A stretch of 64,000 nucleotides of DNA from the NCBI RefSeq assembly GCF_032268605.1, contig NZ_CP130318.1:1701001-1765000 (forward strand). The letters are read 5' to 3'. The number at the start of each line of letters is the position of its first letter. The first letter of the stretch is position 1. Both the position numbers and the translations under genes were made by a program. Below, in pieces: positions 19,681-30,028 of this stretch. This DNA is from Paenibacillus aurantius. GTDB taxonomy: Bacteria; Bacillota; Bacilli; Paenibacillales; NBRC-103111. The notes beneath the pieces are model-generated. The model saw only the letters and a list, made by a program, of their open reading frames with translations, did no database searches and had not been told where the DNA came from.

Positions 19681-20967
19681 CTAATGAGCCGAATCGGTGG
19701 ATTCGTTGCTCCAGCCGATTTTTTCGAAGAGTTTAAGGAGCAGGCTCAGAACGATGGCCACCACCGTGGCCAGCGCCATACCCTTCAAGGAGAAGTTGCC
19801 CCACGTGAAGGTAGCGCCGCTGATTCCGATGACCAGAACGATTGTCGTCAGAATCAGGTTAACGGGACGGCTGTAATCCACCTTGGCTTCCACCAGCATC
19901 CGGATCCCGGAAGAGGCGATGACCCCGAAGAGAAGGAGGGACACCCCGCCCATGACCGGCGTAGGAATCGTGGAGATCAGGGCGGCCAGCTTACCGAGGA
20001 AGGAGAGCAGGACGGCGAAAACGGCTGCGCCGCCAATGACCCATACCGAGTAGACCCTAGACAGCGCCAGTACTCCGATGTTCTCCCCGTAGGTCGTATT
20101 CGGCGTGGACCCGACAAAGCCGGACAGCACCGTAGAGATGCCGTTGCCCATCAGGGAGCGATCGAGCCCGGGGTCCTTCGCCAGATCCTTGCCTACAATG
20201 TTGCTTGTGACGATAAGGTGGCCGATGTGCTCGGCAATGACCACGAGAGAAGCGGGCAGAATAACCGCGATGCTCGCCCAGTCGAAGACCGGGGTACGGA
20301 AATCCGGCAGAGCGAACCAGGCGGCCTGGGCTACAGGAGTAAAGTCAACCATCCCAAACAGCCATCCGGCGATATAGCCGACGATGATCCCGATCAGAAT
20401 CGGGATGATCTTGAGGAAGCCGCGGAACAGCACATTGCCAAGGATCGTGACGAGAAGCGTAATGACGGAGACAGTGACGGTATTGGCGTTCATGCTCCAG
20501 TCAGCCGGAGGATTGTTCAGCGGACGGATGAGTCCGGCCATATCGGCGGCGGTCGGAACCAGCTCCAGGCCGATGACCGCGACGATGGCTCCCATCGCCG
20601 CCGGAGGGAAGACCACGTTAATCCAGCCGGTTCCTGCCGCGCGGATGATCAGGGCCACCAGAATGAAGACGATCCCGGAGGCGATAAAGCCGCCCAGCGC
20701 CGCTTCGTAAGAACCCTTGGAAAGCACTAGGAAGACAGGCGACAGGAAGGCGAAGCTCGACCCGAGGAACGCCGGAATTCTCCCGCGGCAGATCAGAAGA
20801 TAGAGCAGAGTGCCGATTCCGTTCATGAGCAGAATGGCGGCCGGGTCCACCTTGAATAAGATGGGCACCAGCACGTTCGAGCCGAACATGGCAAACAGGT
20901 GCTGCAGGCTTAAGGGAATGAATTCGGCGGCGGACGGCCGTTCATTCACTTGGATGACACGAGACAA
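19681..20967 (-). CDS. uraA: Uracil permease (NCS2/SLC23 family)
   Basis: The 428-residue product has about 14 membrane helices and the NCS2 signature: AEHIGH with its Glu, then VGSTPNTTYGENIGVLALSRVYS. The NTTYGENIG wording is typical of uracil rather than xanthine carriers, so proton-coupled uracil uptake is likely. The frame extends upstream to 21015, but AGGAGG (20976-20981) lies 8 bases before TTG 20967. The gene faces apt and is divergent from relA. I found no recognisable PyrR attenuator in the short leader. Confidence 0.88.
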   Translation of the reverse strand: MSRVIQVNERPSAAEFIPLSLQHLFAMFGSNVLVPILFKVDPAAILLMNGIGTLLYLLICRGRIPAFLGSSFAFLSPVFLVLSKGSYEAALGGFIASGIVFILVALIIRAAGTGWINVVFPPAAMGAIVAVIGLELVPTAADMAGLIRPLNNPPADWSMNANTVTVSVITLLVTILGNVLFRGFLKIIPILIGIIVGYIAGWLFGMVDFTPVAQAAWFALPDFRTPVFDWASIAVILPASLVVIAEHIGHLIVTSNIVGKDLAKDPGLDRSLMGNGISTVLSGFVGSTPNTTYGENIGVLALSRVYSVWVIGGAAVFAVLLSFLGKLAALISTIPTPVMGGVSLLLFGVIASSGIRMLVEAKVDYSRPVNLILTTIVLVIGISGATFTWGNFSLKGMALATVVAIVLSLLLKLFEKIGWSNESTDSAH

Positions 20968-21128
20968 TGGGGGATCCTCCTTTGGAAAGTTAACGGATAG
21001 GGTAAAATTCACCATCGCTTATCTTAACAGAAAAGAAACCGGATGGGCAGAGGGTTTTTGACAAAATCCGACGATATCTTCATTGAGAGGCGGCTCTTCT
21101 TGCCCGCGGGGGTCAAACGACTCGTTTC

Positions 21129-21158
21129 TTGACGAAGTCACGGGTTCAGGGGCATAAT
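21129..21158 (+). promoter_or_regulatory. Sigma-A promoter of relA
   Basis: TTGACG (21129-21134) and CATAAT (21153-21158) are 18 bases apart, 34 bases before the relA start. Confidence 0.65.
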
Positions 21159-21191
21159 GGATTAAAACATGCAAACGGAAAGGGTTTGTCA

Positions 21192-23372
21192 ATGGGCATT
21201 GAGCAGTTAATCGGCAAGGCATCCGCCTACATCAAGGAAAGCGATCTGAAAAGAATACAGGAAGCTTACGAATTCGCCGACCAGGCCCATGAGGGACAAG
21301 TTCGCAAATCCGGGGAGCCCTATATTCTGCATCCGCTCGCTGTCGCCGACATCCTAGTTAACATGCAGATGGACGCAACCTCGATCATCGCCGCTCTTCT
21401 GCACGATGTGGTCGAGGATACAACCGTATCCCTGGAAGTCGTCCGGCAGCATTTTGGCGAAACGTGCGCCATGATTGTGGACGGGCTGACCAAGCTGGAG
21501 AAAATCAAATTCAAGTCGAAGGTAGAGCAGCAGAATGAGAACTACCGCAAAATGTTCGTGGCGATGGCCCAGGACATCCGCGTCATTCTGATTAAGCTTG
21601 CCGACCGGCTTCACAATATGCGTACGCTTAAATACCAGTCGGAGGAGAGCCAGCGCCGCATTGCGGACGAAACGCTGGAGATTTTCTGTCCGATCGCCCA
21701 CCGGCTCGGGATATCCGCCATCAAGTGGGAGATGGAGGACATTGCCCTCCGTTACCTGAACCCGCAGCAGTACTACCGGATCGTCAATCTCATGCAGAAG
21801 AAACGGACGGAGCGGGAGCAGTATATTCAGGACGTTATCCATAACATCAAAGACAAGGTGTCGGAGATGGGCATAGACAGCGACATTTCCGGACGCCCGA
21901 AGCATATTTACAGCATCTATAAGAAGATGACCACCAGAGGCAAGCAGTTTAATGAAATCTATGACCTGCTGGCCATCCGTGTTATTGTGGACAACATCAA
22001 GGATTGTTACGCAACCCTTGGCATTATCCACACGCTGTGGAAGCCGATGCCGGGGCGGTTCAAGGATTACATCGCGATGCCGAAGGCGAACATGTACCAG
22101 TCGCTTCATACCACCGTGATCGGGCCTAAAGGAGAACCGCTGGAGGTTCAGATCCGGACCTGGGAAATGCACCGCACGTCGGAGTACGGGATCGCCGCGC
22201 ACTGGGCCTACAAGGAAGGAACGGTAGTGCCGACCGGCAACTTCGAGGACAAAATGCATTGGTTCCGCGAAATCCTCGAGCTCCAGAGCGAGACGAACGA
22301 CGCTTCGGAATTTATGGAGTCCTTGAAGATGGATTTCTTCTCCGATCTGGTTTTCGTTTTCACCCCGAAAGGGGAGGTTATTGAGCTGCCTGCCGGCTCG
22401 GTCCCGCTTGATTTTGCCTACCGCATCCATACGGAAGTCGGGAACCGGACCATCGGAGCCAAGGTGAACGGACGCATCGTTCCCCTCGATCATCGGTTGA
22501 AGAACGGGGATATTATCGAAATTCTCACATCCAAGCATTCGTACGGCCCCAGCCAGGACTGGCTCAAGATCGCCCAATCCTCCCATACCCGAAGCAAAAT
22601 CAAGCAGTGGTTCAAAAAGGAGCGGCGGGAAGAGAACGTGGGCAAAGGCCGCGAAGCGATCGAGCGTGAGCTGAAGCGCCTTGCCCTGGATCCGGTCACG
22701 GTGATGACCGATGACAAGATGCTTGAGGTCGCCAACAAGTTTAATTTCAACGACACGGATGACATGCTCTCGGCCGTCGGCTTTGGCGGAATTACCGCCG
22801 CTCAAATCTGCACGCGCTTGACCGAGAAGCTCCGCAAGGAGAACGAGGAAGCCGCCCAGATTCAGCTGACGAGCGAGATTAAGGAAGTAAAGGCCGCTCC
22901 CGAGAAGAAGAGCCGGCCGACCCACGGCGTTCAGGTTAAGGGTGTGGACAACCTGCTCGTCCGGTTCGCCCGCTGCTGCAACCCGGTTCCGGGAGACGGT
23001 ATTATCGGCTACATTACCCGCGGACGGGGAGTGTCCGTCCACCGGGCCGACTGCACGAACATTCCCGTTGGGGACGGTGAAGAAGGTAACCGGGTCATTG
23101 AGGTGGAATGGGCGGAATCGGTCGAGGCCAATTACAGTGTCGAGATCGAGATTACCGGCCACGACCGCCGGGGGCTGCTGAACGAGGTGCTGCAGGCGGT
23201 ATCGGAGAGCAAGACGATGATTTCGGCCGTTTCGGGCCGTTCGGACAAGAACAAGATGGCCCTTATTCATATGACGATCCTCATTCGGAATATCGATCAT
23301 CTTCACTCAGTCGTCGAGAAAATCAAGCGGATCGAGGATGTCTATTCCGTTACGCGGATTATGCAAACCTAG
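21192..23372 (+). CDS. relA: Bifunctional (p)ppGpp synthetase/hydrolase Rel
   Basis: Rel makes and degrades the stringent alarmones. The product has 726 residues from ATG 21192, which follows AAAGGG; the frame is open to 21129, but that would overlap the promoter. Domains in order: HD hydrolase with HDVVEDT (about 71-77), synthetase with [13 protein letters not shown] and [22 protein letters not shown] (about 390-450), a Cys-containing zinc-finger region (RCCNPVPGD) and a C-terminal ACT domain. Both catalytic halves look intact. dtd follows after 25 bases. Confidence 0.97.
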   Translation: MGIEQLIGKASAYIKESDLKRIQEAYEFADQAHEGQVRKSGEPYILHPLAVADILVNMQMDATSIIAALLHDVVEDTTVSLEVVRQHFGETCAMIVDGLTKLEKIKFKSKVEQQNENYRKMFVAMAQDIRVILIKLADRLHNMRTLKYQSEESQRRIADETLEIFCPIAHRLGISAIKWEMEDIALRYLNPQQYYRIVNLMQKKRTEREQYIQDVIHNIKDKVSEMGIDSDISGRPKHIYSIYKKMTTRGKQFNEIYDLLAIRVIVDNIKDCYATLGIIHTLWKPMPGRFKDYIAMPKANMYQSLHTTVIGPKGEPLEVQIRTWEMHRTSEYGIAAHWAYKEGTVVPTGNFEDKMHWFREILELQSETNDASEFMESLKMDFFSDLVFVFTPKGEVIELPAGSVPLDFAYRIHTEVGNRTIGAKVNGRIVPLDHRLKNGDIIEILTSKHSYGPSQDWLKIAQSSHTRSKIKQWFKKERREENVGKGREAIERELKRLALDPVTVMTDDKMLEVANKFNFNDTDDMLSAVGFGGITAAQICTRLTEKLRKENEEAAQIQLTSEIKEVKAAPEKKSRPTHGVQVKGVDNLLVRFARCCNPVPGDGIIGYITRGRGVSVHRADCTNIPVGDGEEGNRVIEVEWAESVEANYSVEIEITGHDRRGLLNEVLQAVSESKTMISAVSGRSDKNKMALIHMTILIRNIDHLHSVVEKIKRIEDVYSVTRIMQT

Positions 23373-23397
23373 CGTTACAGAAGAGAGTGAACCGGAC

Positions 23398-23838
23398 ATG
23401 AGAGTGGTTGTTCAGAGGAGCAAAGCCGCGAGCGTAACCGTAGACGGTGAGGTTACGGGAAGCATAGAGCAGGGACTGGTGGTCCTGGTGGGAATTACCC
23501 ATGAGGATACGGAGCAGGATGCTCGGTACTTGGCCGATAAGGTGGCCGGCCTTCGGATTTTTGAGGATGACTCGGAGAAGATGAATCTTTCCGTTCGGGA
23601 CATCGGCGGGCAGATCCTGTCCGTCTCGCAATTTACCCTGTACGGAGACTGCCGCAAAGGAAAGAGGCCGAATTTCATGGCGGCCGCGCGGCCCGCACAG
23701 GCGGAGGAGCTGTATGAACGCTTCAACGGCCTCCTGCGTGAGACCGGCTTGATGGTGGAAACGGGCGTTTTCGGCGCGATGATGGACGTCCAGTTGGTCA
23801 ATTGGGGACCGGTGACCTTGATCATCGACAGCAAATGA
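23398..23838 (+). CDS. dtd: D-aminoacyl-tRNA deacylase
   Basis: Dtd removes D-amino acids, and glycine from tRNA-Ala, from mischarged tRNAs. The 146-residue product begins [17 protein letters not shown] and has both signature motifs: [10 protein letters not shown] and the Gly-cisPro NWGPVT near the C-terminus. The family start MRVVVQR fixes ATG 23398, although the frame is open further upstream and the ribosome binding site (AGAGAG) is weak. It probably shares the relA transcript. Confidence 0.96.
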   Translation: MRVVVQRSKAASVTVDGEVTGSIEQGLVVLVGITHEDTEQDARYLADKVAGLRIFEDDSEKMNLSVRDIGGQILSVSQFTLYGDCRKGKRPNFMAAARPAQAEELYERFNGLLRETGLMVETGVFGAMMDVQLVNWGPVTLIIDSK

Positions 23839-23850
23839 GCACTTACGTGG

Positions 23851-23880
23851 AAAGCCCGGGAGGAAGCCCCCGGGCTTTCG
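23851..23880 (+). terminator. Terminator-like hairpin after dtd
   Basis: AAAGCCCGGG (23851-23860) pairs with CCCGGGCTTT (23868-23877). The following T-run is interrupted (TTTCGGCTTT). Confidence 0.65.
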
Positions 23881-23958
23881 GCTTTGGAGGGTCCAGGGAT
23901 ATGCGGCCCGCTTTCAGGAGAAACTAGAGGCAATCCCTGCAAAGGAGCCGTGATTCGC

Positions 23959-24138
23959 ATGCGCCGGTCGGCCAAAGAAGCCCTCCTCCTGTCCGCCGTG
24001 GCTATAGCCCTGCCCGCCCCCTATGGGGAAAGCACCGTATCCGAGCTGGGCCGGGAGAACGGAGGCCCTCCCTTCGAAGAAAACGCGATGCAGCCTGTCG
24101 AGGTTGTCCAGCTGGTCCCAAGAACGATGCGCCGGTAA
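23959..24138 (+). CDS. Small protein of unknown function
   Basis: This 59-codon frame begins MRRSAKEALLLSAVAIALPAP and ends VVQLVPRTMRR. I do not recognise it. Support for it being real: AAAGGAG (23941-23947) lies 11 bases before the ATG, codon third positions are as GC-rich as in neighbouring genes, and it is flanked by hairpins on both sides (23851-23880 and 24189-24228). The N-terminal hydrophobic run (about 8-18) is short for a membrane helix or signal peptide. It could still be a chance frame. Confidence 0.45.
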   Translation: MRRSAKEALLLSAVAIALPAPYGESTVSELGRENGGPPFEENAMQPVEVVQLVPRTMRR

Positions 24139-24188
24139 ACGGCCGAACCTTTCGACGGCTTATGGAAAGCGGAGGTCCACCAAAGCGA

Positions 24189-24228
24189 GAAGACCTGCGG
24201 GTTTCCCTTGGAAACGGCAGGTCTTTTT
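24189..24228 (+). terminator. Strong rho-independent terminator
   Basis: AAGACCTGC (24190-24198) pairs with GCAGGTCTT, and the inner arms GTTTCC and GGAAAC extend the stem. A T-run follows at 24224-24228. Confidence 0.9.
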
Positions 24229-24333
24229 GACATATTGGTAAATTCCTTCCCTCTTCAACTTATGTTAAACTAGGGAAGATTGAGCCTACACAGGCGCAGG
24301 CATTCTAATTCTTAGGTTGAGGGGTTTGAATTG

Positions 24334-26292
24334 ATGCGGAGAGCTTGGATTACGTTAGTTGCAACGTTTATCGTCCTTTTGGCGGTGGGCGGGAGTTACC
24401 TGTATTACAAGGAGAAATACGGCGGGGGCATTTCCGTTTCGGAAGGAGTGGCCCAGCCTTTGACGAAGGTGGATACCGTCGCGAAGCCCAAGGACAGCTA
24501 TGATGTCATAGTAGTGGGGACCGACCCGGAAGGCGTGGCGGCGGCCGTTTCCGCAGCCCGGAACGGCTTGCACACGCTGCTGATCGACGGAAAGAACCGG
24601 GACATCCTCGGCGGTCTCATGACCCTGGGGTGGCTCAACATGATCGACAACAACTATGACAGCGATAAACCTTCGGCGCTTCCCGGCCAGAGAAGAGCCG
24701 TCTACAACAATGGAATATTCAAAGAATGGTACGATATGGTGGAAGGCACGTCCTTCGACATCAACACGGGGGCCAACGCTTTCCATACTCTTGTCAGGAA
24801 TGAGAAAAACATTGACGTTTCCCTCAAAAACAAAGCCATCGAGCCTCTGATGAAGGACGGAACGGAGGGCACCAAGCTTCTCGAGGGCATTCAAGTCACG
24901 CTGCAGAATGGTAGCAAGCAGACCATCCACGCTAAGGAGGTCATCGACGCGACACAGGACGCCGATCTGGCGGCCGCGGCCGGCGTTCCCTACACCGTGG
25001 GACGGGAAGATTTGAAGCGGCCGGATGACCGCATGGCCGTCACGGTCGTCTTCCGTCTGAAGAATGCGGACAACGCGTTCTGGAAGCAGGTGCGGATCCG
25101 GCTGGACAATGACAACAGCAGCGAAACGGGGGCGGACGAACATTCCGCCTGGGGCTTCGGAGAAATGCAGAAATACCCTCCGACCCATGACCAGATCAAG
25201 ATGCGCGGGCTTAATGTCGGCCGGCAGAATGACGATACGATCCTGATCAATGCCATGCAGATTTTTGGCATTGACCCGCTCGATCCCGCTTCGCGGGCGA
25301 AAGCCTTCAAGCTGGCCGAGAACGAGCTGCCCCATATTCTGGCGTATATGAAGAAGCTCTATCCGGAATTCGCCAATCTGGAGCTGGGCGGAATGGCGCC
25401 CGAGCTTTATGTGCGGGAGACCCGCCACATTAAGGGTCTTTACCGGCTTAGCATCATCGATGTGCTGGAAAACCGGGATTTCCCGGACCGGATCGCCTTC
25501 GGCTCCTACCGGGTAGACCTGCAAAGGATCTCTCCACAGGACAACGGGCTCGAAATTCTCGCTCCTTACAAGTATGCCATTCCATTTCGCAGCATTGTGC
25601 CGCAGGCTGTGGACGGGCTGCTGGTGGTGGGACGCAGCGCGAGCTTTGACTCTCTCGCTCACGGAAGTGCACGCGTCATCCCGGTCGGGATGGCCACGGC
25701 CCAGGCGGCGGGAGCGGCGGCCAAAATCGCCATTGACCAAGGGGTCACCTTCCGCCAGATGGCGGACAAGAAGGACCTGATCAGCCGGCTGCAAGATACT
25801 CTGAACAAGCAGGGAATGGACCTGAAGCCGTTCTCGGCGGATGGCAAGCCGGGCACCGAATACATGAAGCACAAGGCGTATCCGGGTCTCAAAGCCGCGG
25901 TTTACCTGGGAATGGTAGGCTCGGTGCACGACAAGGTGGCGAACGACTTTAAGCTGGATGATGCGGCGAATCCGCAAGGCTTCGTTAACCTTCTTCTCAC
26001 CGCGAAGCGGGTATTCTCCCCGGCGCTGAAGGGCGATCCGTCTCAAGCTCTCAAGCAGGTGACGGGAGAGCCGGCCAAGCAGCCTCTGACATACAAGCAA
26101 GCGGTGTATACGGCCGCCCTTCTCGCGGGAATCCAGACGACTCCCGAGGAGGCGGAGCAGAAGGCGGTTTCGATGCGGGTAGTCACCGACAAGACCGTCA
26201 GCCTCATCACCGACAAGCAGAAGCTGACCAAAGGAGAGTCTTATCTGATTCTCAAGGACGTGCTGGAAGCGATGGCGAATGTCCGGTTCTGA
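24334..26292 (+). CDS. Membrane-anchored FAD-dependent oxidoreductase
   Basis: The 652-residue product has one N-terminal membrane anchor (about 5-24), then an FAD_oxidored-type Rossmann fold. The dinucleotide motif reads DVIVVGTDPEGVAAAVSAA (about 54-72), a variant of the usual GxGxxG. LGGLMTLGWLNMID follows, and later EVIDATQDADLAAAAGVPY and LLVVGRSASFDSLAHGSARV. The catalytic half should face outside if the anchor is N-in. The C-terminal 90 residues resemble no domain I can name. The substrate is unknown. GAGGGG lies 9 bases before ATG 24334 (TTG 24331 also possible). It takes the place where B. subtilis has the amidase gene yrvJ. Confidence 0.8.
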   Translation: MRRAWITLVATFIVLLAVGGSYLYYKEKYGGGISVSEGVAQPLTKVDTVAKPKDSYDVIVVGTDPEGVAAAVSAARNGLHTLLIDGKNRDILGGLMTLGWLNMIDNNYDSDKPSALPGQRRAVYNNGIFKEWYDMVEGTSFDINTGANAFHTLVRNEKNIDVSLKNKAIEPLMKDGTEGTKLLEGIQVTLQNGSKQTIHAKEVIDATQDADLAAAAGVPYTVGREDLKRPDDRMAVTVVFRLKNADNAFWKQVRIRLDNDNSSETGADEHSAWGFGEMQKYPPTHDQIKMRGLNVGRQNDDTILINAMQIFGIDPLDPASRAKAFKLAENELPHILAYMKKLYPEFANLELGGMAPELYVRETRHIKGLYRLSIIDVLENRDFPDRIAFGSYRVDLQRISPQDNGLEILAPYKYAIPFRSIVPQAVDGLLVVGRSASFDSLAHGSARVIPVGMATAQAAGAAAKIAIDQGVTFRQMADKKDLISRLQDTLNKQGMDLKPFSADGKPGTEYMKHKAYPGLKAAVYLGMVGSVHDKVANDFKLDDAANPQGFVNLLLTAKRVFSPALKGDPSQALKQVTGEPAKQPLTYKQAVYTAALLAGIQTTPEEAEQKAVSMRVVTDKTVSLITDKQKLTKGESYLILKDVLEAMANVRF

Positions 26293-26481
26293 TGCTCTTC
26301 GGGGTTAGATAAGAAGCCTTAATGAAATGTAATATAACTGTAACGAGCGCTTCATCATCCTTTAATGTCCGGGCGCTATACTACAAACATGACCCCCTTT
26401 TAATCATATAGTTTCCTTTAAGGCCTGCGGATCGAAATCGCAGGTCTCTTTGTTTGTTTTCGGCAAGCAGCGGATACGGGC
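26293..26481. other. Intergenic region before the hisS leader
   Basis: No gene is visible. A short hairpin with CCTGCG (26424-26429) and CGCAGG (26439-26444), followed by TCTCTTTGTTTG, may be a weak terminator for the FAD oxidoreductase gene. Confidence 0.5.
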
Positions 26482-26510
26482 TTGACTTTTGCACGGTGGG
26501 AACTTACAAT
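26482..26510 (+). promoter_or_regulatory. Sigma-A promoter of the hisS-aspS leader
   Basis: TTGACT (26482-26487) and TACAAT (26505-26510) are separated by 17 bases. Transcription would start near 26517, at the start of the T-box leader. Confidence 0.85.
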
Positions 26511-26516
26511 CATAAC

Positions 26517-26850
26517 TAAATTCTGTTTGATTCTGTGATTCGTTGAAGGGATAAAGGCATTCGAAACCGCCACTTCAGAGAGGAAGCCTCCGGCTGAAAG
26601 CTTCCGTGGACGAGCGATTGTTAGACCTCCCGGAGAACCTGTGGGGAAACCGAACGCTGTTTAGGCAGCTTCGCCAGTAGCCATCAGGCGTAATAGCGGG
26701 CGTTAACCGCAAAGAGGGGATGCATTCCAAGCTGGAACGCTGGCACAGGCCGGCCGGCTCGACATGAATGATCCCGAATCCGGGTGGTACCGCGGGTGAT
26801 TGGTTGTCAATCTCTCGTCCCTGACTGATGTCAGGGGCGGGGGATTTTTT
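26517..26850 (+). ncRNA. T-box leader of hisS-aspS
   Basis: The antiterminator T-box sequence GGGTGGTACCGCG lies at 26782-26794. The terminator follows: CCCTGAC (26819-26825) pairs with GTCAGGG (26830-26836), extended by flanking pairs, then TTTTTT (26845-26850). Upstream, AGAGAG (26577-26582), GAAGC and GGCTGAAAGCTTC (26592-26604) form the distal part of stem I. Uncharged tRNA binding would favour antitermination. After the distal stem the sequence reads GTGGACGAG. GAC (26609-26611, Asp) is a candidate specifier, but I could not fold stem I with confidence. Confidence 0.92.
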
Positions 26851-26902
26851 AGTTTTCGCCGGTTGGATCCGGCCAGCCGTAATTTCAAAGGAGGTCACAT
26901 AG

Positions 26903-28153
26903 ATGAGCTTTCAGAAGCCCAAAGGCACCCAGGATCTTCTCCCGGGAGTGGTGGAGAAATGGCAGTACCTGGAGAACAAAGCACGCGAGCTCTGCCGGCG
27001 GTACAACTACCGGGAGATCCGTACCCCGATCTTCGAGCACACCGAGCTGTTCCAGCGCGGGGTAGGGGAGACCACCGACGTCGTCGAGAAGGAGATGTAC
27101 ACCTTCCTTGACAAGGGAGACCGCAGCATCTCGCTTCGCCCGGAGGGAACGGCCGGAGTGGTTCGATCCTACGTGGAGAACAAGCTGTACGCCGAGCCGG
27201 ACGTTACGAAGCTGTACTACATCGGGCCGATGTTCCGCTATGAGCGTCCCATGGCTGGGCGGTACCGGCAGCTTCACCAGTTCGGGATCGAGGCGTTCGG
27301 GGCCACCGACCCGGCGATCGACGCGGAGGTCATCGCCCTTGGCTACACCTTCTACAAGGAGGTCGGCATCCGCGAGCTTCGGGTGGAGATCAATTCCGTC
27401 GGGAACCCGGCATCGAGAGAGGCTTACCGGGAAACGCTTCTTGCTTTCCTTAACCCGATGAGGGAGACCCTGTGCAAGGACTGCCAATCCCGCATCGACC
27501 GCAATCCGCTTAGGGTGCTCGACTGCAAGGTGGACCAGGACAAATTCGTGGGCGCCCCCTCCATTCTGGATTCGCTCGACGAAGAATGCCGGACCCACTT
27601 CGGGCTAGTCCAGTACTATCTGACCGGCATGGGCATCCCGTTCGACATCAACCCCCGTCTCGTTCGGGGGCTGGATTATTACACCCATACCGCTTTTGAA
27701 TACAAGGCGGAGGGAATCGGAGCGATCGATACGATCGGAGGCGGCGGCCGGTATAACGGACTCGTCGGGCAAATTGGAGGAAACGACCAGCCGGGGGTCG
27801 GTTTGGGACTCGGCTTGGAGCGTACCCTCCTCATTCTCGAAGCCCAGGGAGTAGAAATCCCGGCCCAGCCGCCTCTTGACGTCTACCTGGTTGCCATGGG
27901 GGACGAGGCGGAGAAAAGGGCTGTTCCTCTGCTCTATGAGCTGAGGGGGGCCGGTCTTCTGGCGGAGAAAGATTACCTGGGACGCAAGATGAAGGCCCAA
28001 ATGAAATCCGCCGACCGGTATCACGCGCGTTATGTGGCCATCCTCGGGGAGGACGAATTGATCCAGGGAATCTTGGCCGTCAAAACAATGGCGACCGGAG
28101 AGCAGACGAATGTTCCGCTGGACGGGCTGATCGACTATTTGAAGCAGGCTTAA
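26903..28153 (+). CDS. hisS: Histidyl-tRNA synthetase
   Basis: This class II synthetase charges tRNA-His. The 416-residue product begins with FQKPKGTQDLLPG and has motif 2 (GPMFRYERPMAGRYRQLHQFGIEAFG), the His-specific LVRGLDYYTHTAFE and motif 3 (GVGLGLGLERTLL), then an anticodon-binding domain (about 325-416). AAAGGAGGT precedes the ATG. aspS follows after 51 bases, and both are read from the T-box leader. Confidence 0.98.
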   Translation: MSFQKPKGTQDLLPGVVEKWQYLENKARELCRRYNYREIRTPIFEHTELFQRGVGETTDVVEKEMYTFLDKGDRSISLRPEGTAGVVRSYVENKLYAEPDVTKLYYIGPMFRYERPMAGRYRQLHQFGIEAFGATDPAIDAEVIALGYTFYKEVGIRELRVEINSVGNPASREAYRETLLAFLNPMRETLCKDCQSRIDRNPLRVLDCKVDQDKFVGAPSILDSLDEECRTHFGLVQYYLTGMGIPFDINPRLVRGLDYYTHTAFEYKAEGIGAIDTIGGGGRYNGLVGQIGGNDQPGVGLGLGLERTLLILEAQGVEIPAQPPLDVYLVAMGDEAEKRAVPLLYELRGAGLLAEKDYLGRKMKAQMKSADRYHARYVAILGEDELIQGILAVKTMATGEQTNVPLDGLIDYLKQA

Positions 28154-28204
28154 TCCGGCTGAAACCAGCAGGCAAACTATAAAAGTAAGGGGATAGGAAA
28201 GAAC

Positions 28205-29989
28205 ATGGCTATGATGAAAACGCACCATTGTGGGGCATTAGGCAAAGAACACGTAGGGGAAACTGTCGTCCTGAACGGATGGGTACAAAGACGCCGCGAC
28301 CTGGGCGGGGTGCTGTTTATCGACCTGCGCGACCGCAGCGGGCTGATCCAGATCGTCTTCAATCCGGATTTCTCGGGAGAAGCGCTTGAAACGGGCGACA
28401 AAGCTAGGAACGAGTACGTGCTGGCTGTGAAAGGCAAGGTGGTCGAGCGCGACGAAGAGACGAAGAACCCGAACCTGGCGACCGGAGAAATCGAGGTGCA
28501 GGTCACCGAAATCGAAATTCTCAACCAGGCCAAAAATCCTCCGTTCTTCATCGAAGACGGCATTGAAATCGACGAATCCCTTCGACTGAAATACCGCTAT
28601 CTGGACCTGCGCCGTCCCGAAATGCAGAAAACGCTCTGGCTCCGGTCCAAGGCCGCCAAAGTGTTCCGCGACTATCTGGACGAGAACGGGTTCATCGAGG
28701 TCGAGACGCCGATCCTGACCAAGAGCACTCCGGAAGGCGCCCGAGACTACCTGGTGCCAAGCCGCGTGCATCCGGGCGAATTCTTCGCCCTGCCGCAATC
28801 GCCGCAAATCTTCAAGCAGCTGCTCATGGTCGGAGGACTGGAGCGCTACTACCAGATCGCCCGCTGTTTCCGGGATGAGGACCTTCGCGCCGACCGCCAG
28901 CCGGAATTCACGCAGGTGGACATCGAGACGTCCTTCCTGACCCAGGATCAGCTGCAGGACATGATGGAAGAGCTGGTGGCCCGCCTGTTCAAGGAAACCA
29001 AGGGCGTGGACATTCCCCGTCCGTTCCAGCGCCTGACCTATGCGGACGCCATGGGCAAATACGGCTCCGACAAGCCGGACCTGCGTTTCGGCCTGGAGCT
29101 TAAGGACATCTCCGACCTCGTGGCGAACTGCGGGGTGAAGGTATTCGCTTCCGTTATCGCCGGCGGCGGTCAGGTCAAGGCTCTGAACGCCAAGGGCTGC
29201 GGAAACTGGAGCCGCAAGGAGCTCGACGACCTTCAGCCGTTCGCGGCCCGCTACGGAGGCAAAGGCCTGGCCTGGATCCAAGTGAAGGACGGAGAGTGGA
29301 AAGGACCGATCGTGAAGTTCTTAACTCCGGAAGAGATTGCGGCCCTGACCGAACGGTTGGAAGCCGAGGACGGCGACGTTCTATTGTTCTCCGCGGACAA
29401 CAAGAAAGTGGTAGCCGATGTGCTCGGCAACCTGCGCCTGAAGATCGGCCGCGAGCTTGGCCTGATCGACGAGAGCCAGTACAAATTCGCCTGGGTCGTG
29501 GACTTCCCGCTGTTAGGCTACGACGAGGAAGAGAAGCGCTATGTGGCGGAGCACCATCCGTTCACCCGTCCGCGTGAAGAGGACGTGCATTATTTTGACA
29601 CCGACCCGGGCCAAATCCGCGCTCAAGCCTATGACCTCGTATTGAACGGCTATGAGGTGGGCGGCGGCTCCATGAGGATTTACAAGCGGGATGTTCAGGA
29701 GAAAATGTTCCAGGCGCTCGGCTTTTCCAAGGAGGAAGCCCAGGAGAAATTCGGCTTCCTGCTCGAAGCCTTCGAATACGGCACCCCTCCGCACGGCGGA
29801 ATCGCATTCGGCTTTGACCGCCTGGTGATGCTGCTTGCCGGCCGCACCAATCTTCGTGAAACGATTGCCTTCCCGAAAACGGCCAGCGCCACAGACCTGC
29901 TGACCGATGCCCCTGGACCGGTAGAGGAGAAGCAGCTGGAGCAGCTTTCGATCAAGGTTGCGATCAAGCAGCCGGCCGGCAAGGCGTAA
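28205..29989 (+). CDS. aspS: Aspartyl-tRNA synthetase
   Basis: The 594-residue bacterial-type AspRS has an N-terminal OB anticodon-binding domain ([24 protein letters not shown]), the class II core with motif 2 ([25 protein letters not shown]), the inserted GAD domain (about 290-420) and motif 3 ([28 protein letters not shown]). The start [10 protein letters not shown] is slightly longer than usual; an internal ATG at 28214 is possible. The discriminating or non-discriminating type cannot be settled here. Confidence 0.97.
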   Translation: MAMMKTHHCGALGKEHVGETVVLNGWVQRRRDLGGVLFIDLRDRSGLIQIVFNPDFSGEALETGDKARNEYVLAVKGKVVERDEETKNPNLATGEIEVQVTEIEILNQAKNPPFFIEDGIEIDESLRLKYRYLDLRRPEMQKTLWLRSKAAKVFRDYLDENGFIEVETPILTKSTPEGARDYLVPSRVHPGEFFALPQSPQIFKQLLMVGGLERYYQIARCFRDEDLRADRQPEFTQVDIETSFLTQDQLQDMMEELVARLFKETKGVDIPRPFQRLTYADAMGKYGSDKPDLRFGLELKDISDLVANCGVKVFASVIAGGGQVKALNAKGCGNWSRKELDDLQPFAARYGGKGLAWIQVKDGEWKGPIVKFLTPEEIAALTERLEAEDGDVLLFSADNKKVVADVLGNLRLKIGRELGLIDESQYKFAWVVDFPLLGYDEEEKRYVAEHHPFTRPREEDVHYFDTDPGQIRAQAYDLVLNGYEVGGGSMRIYKRDVQEKMFQALGFSKEEAQEKFGFLLEAFEYGTPPHGGIAFGFDRLVMLLAGRTNLRETIAFPKTASATDLLTDAPGPVEEKQLEQLSIKVAIKQPAGKA

Positions 29990-30028
29990 CAAGGAAGAAG
30001 GCCACATCCGAGAAAAGGAGGAGCCAGC

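Noticed and set aside
21354..23306. 650-codon minus-strand open frame opposite relA
   Set aside because: relA is complete with all domains on the plus strand. The antisense frame is a by-product of high GC codon use.
24355..26100. 581-codon minus-strand open frame opposite the FAD oxidoreductase
   Set aside because: The plus-strand gene has recognisable FAD motifs and a ribosome binding site. The antisense frame has neither a family motif nor a site.
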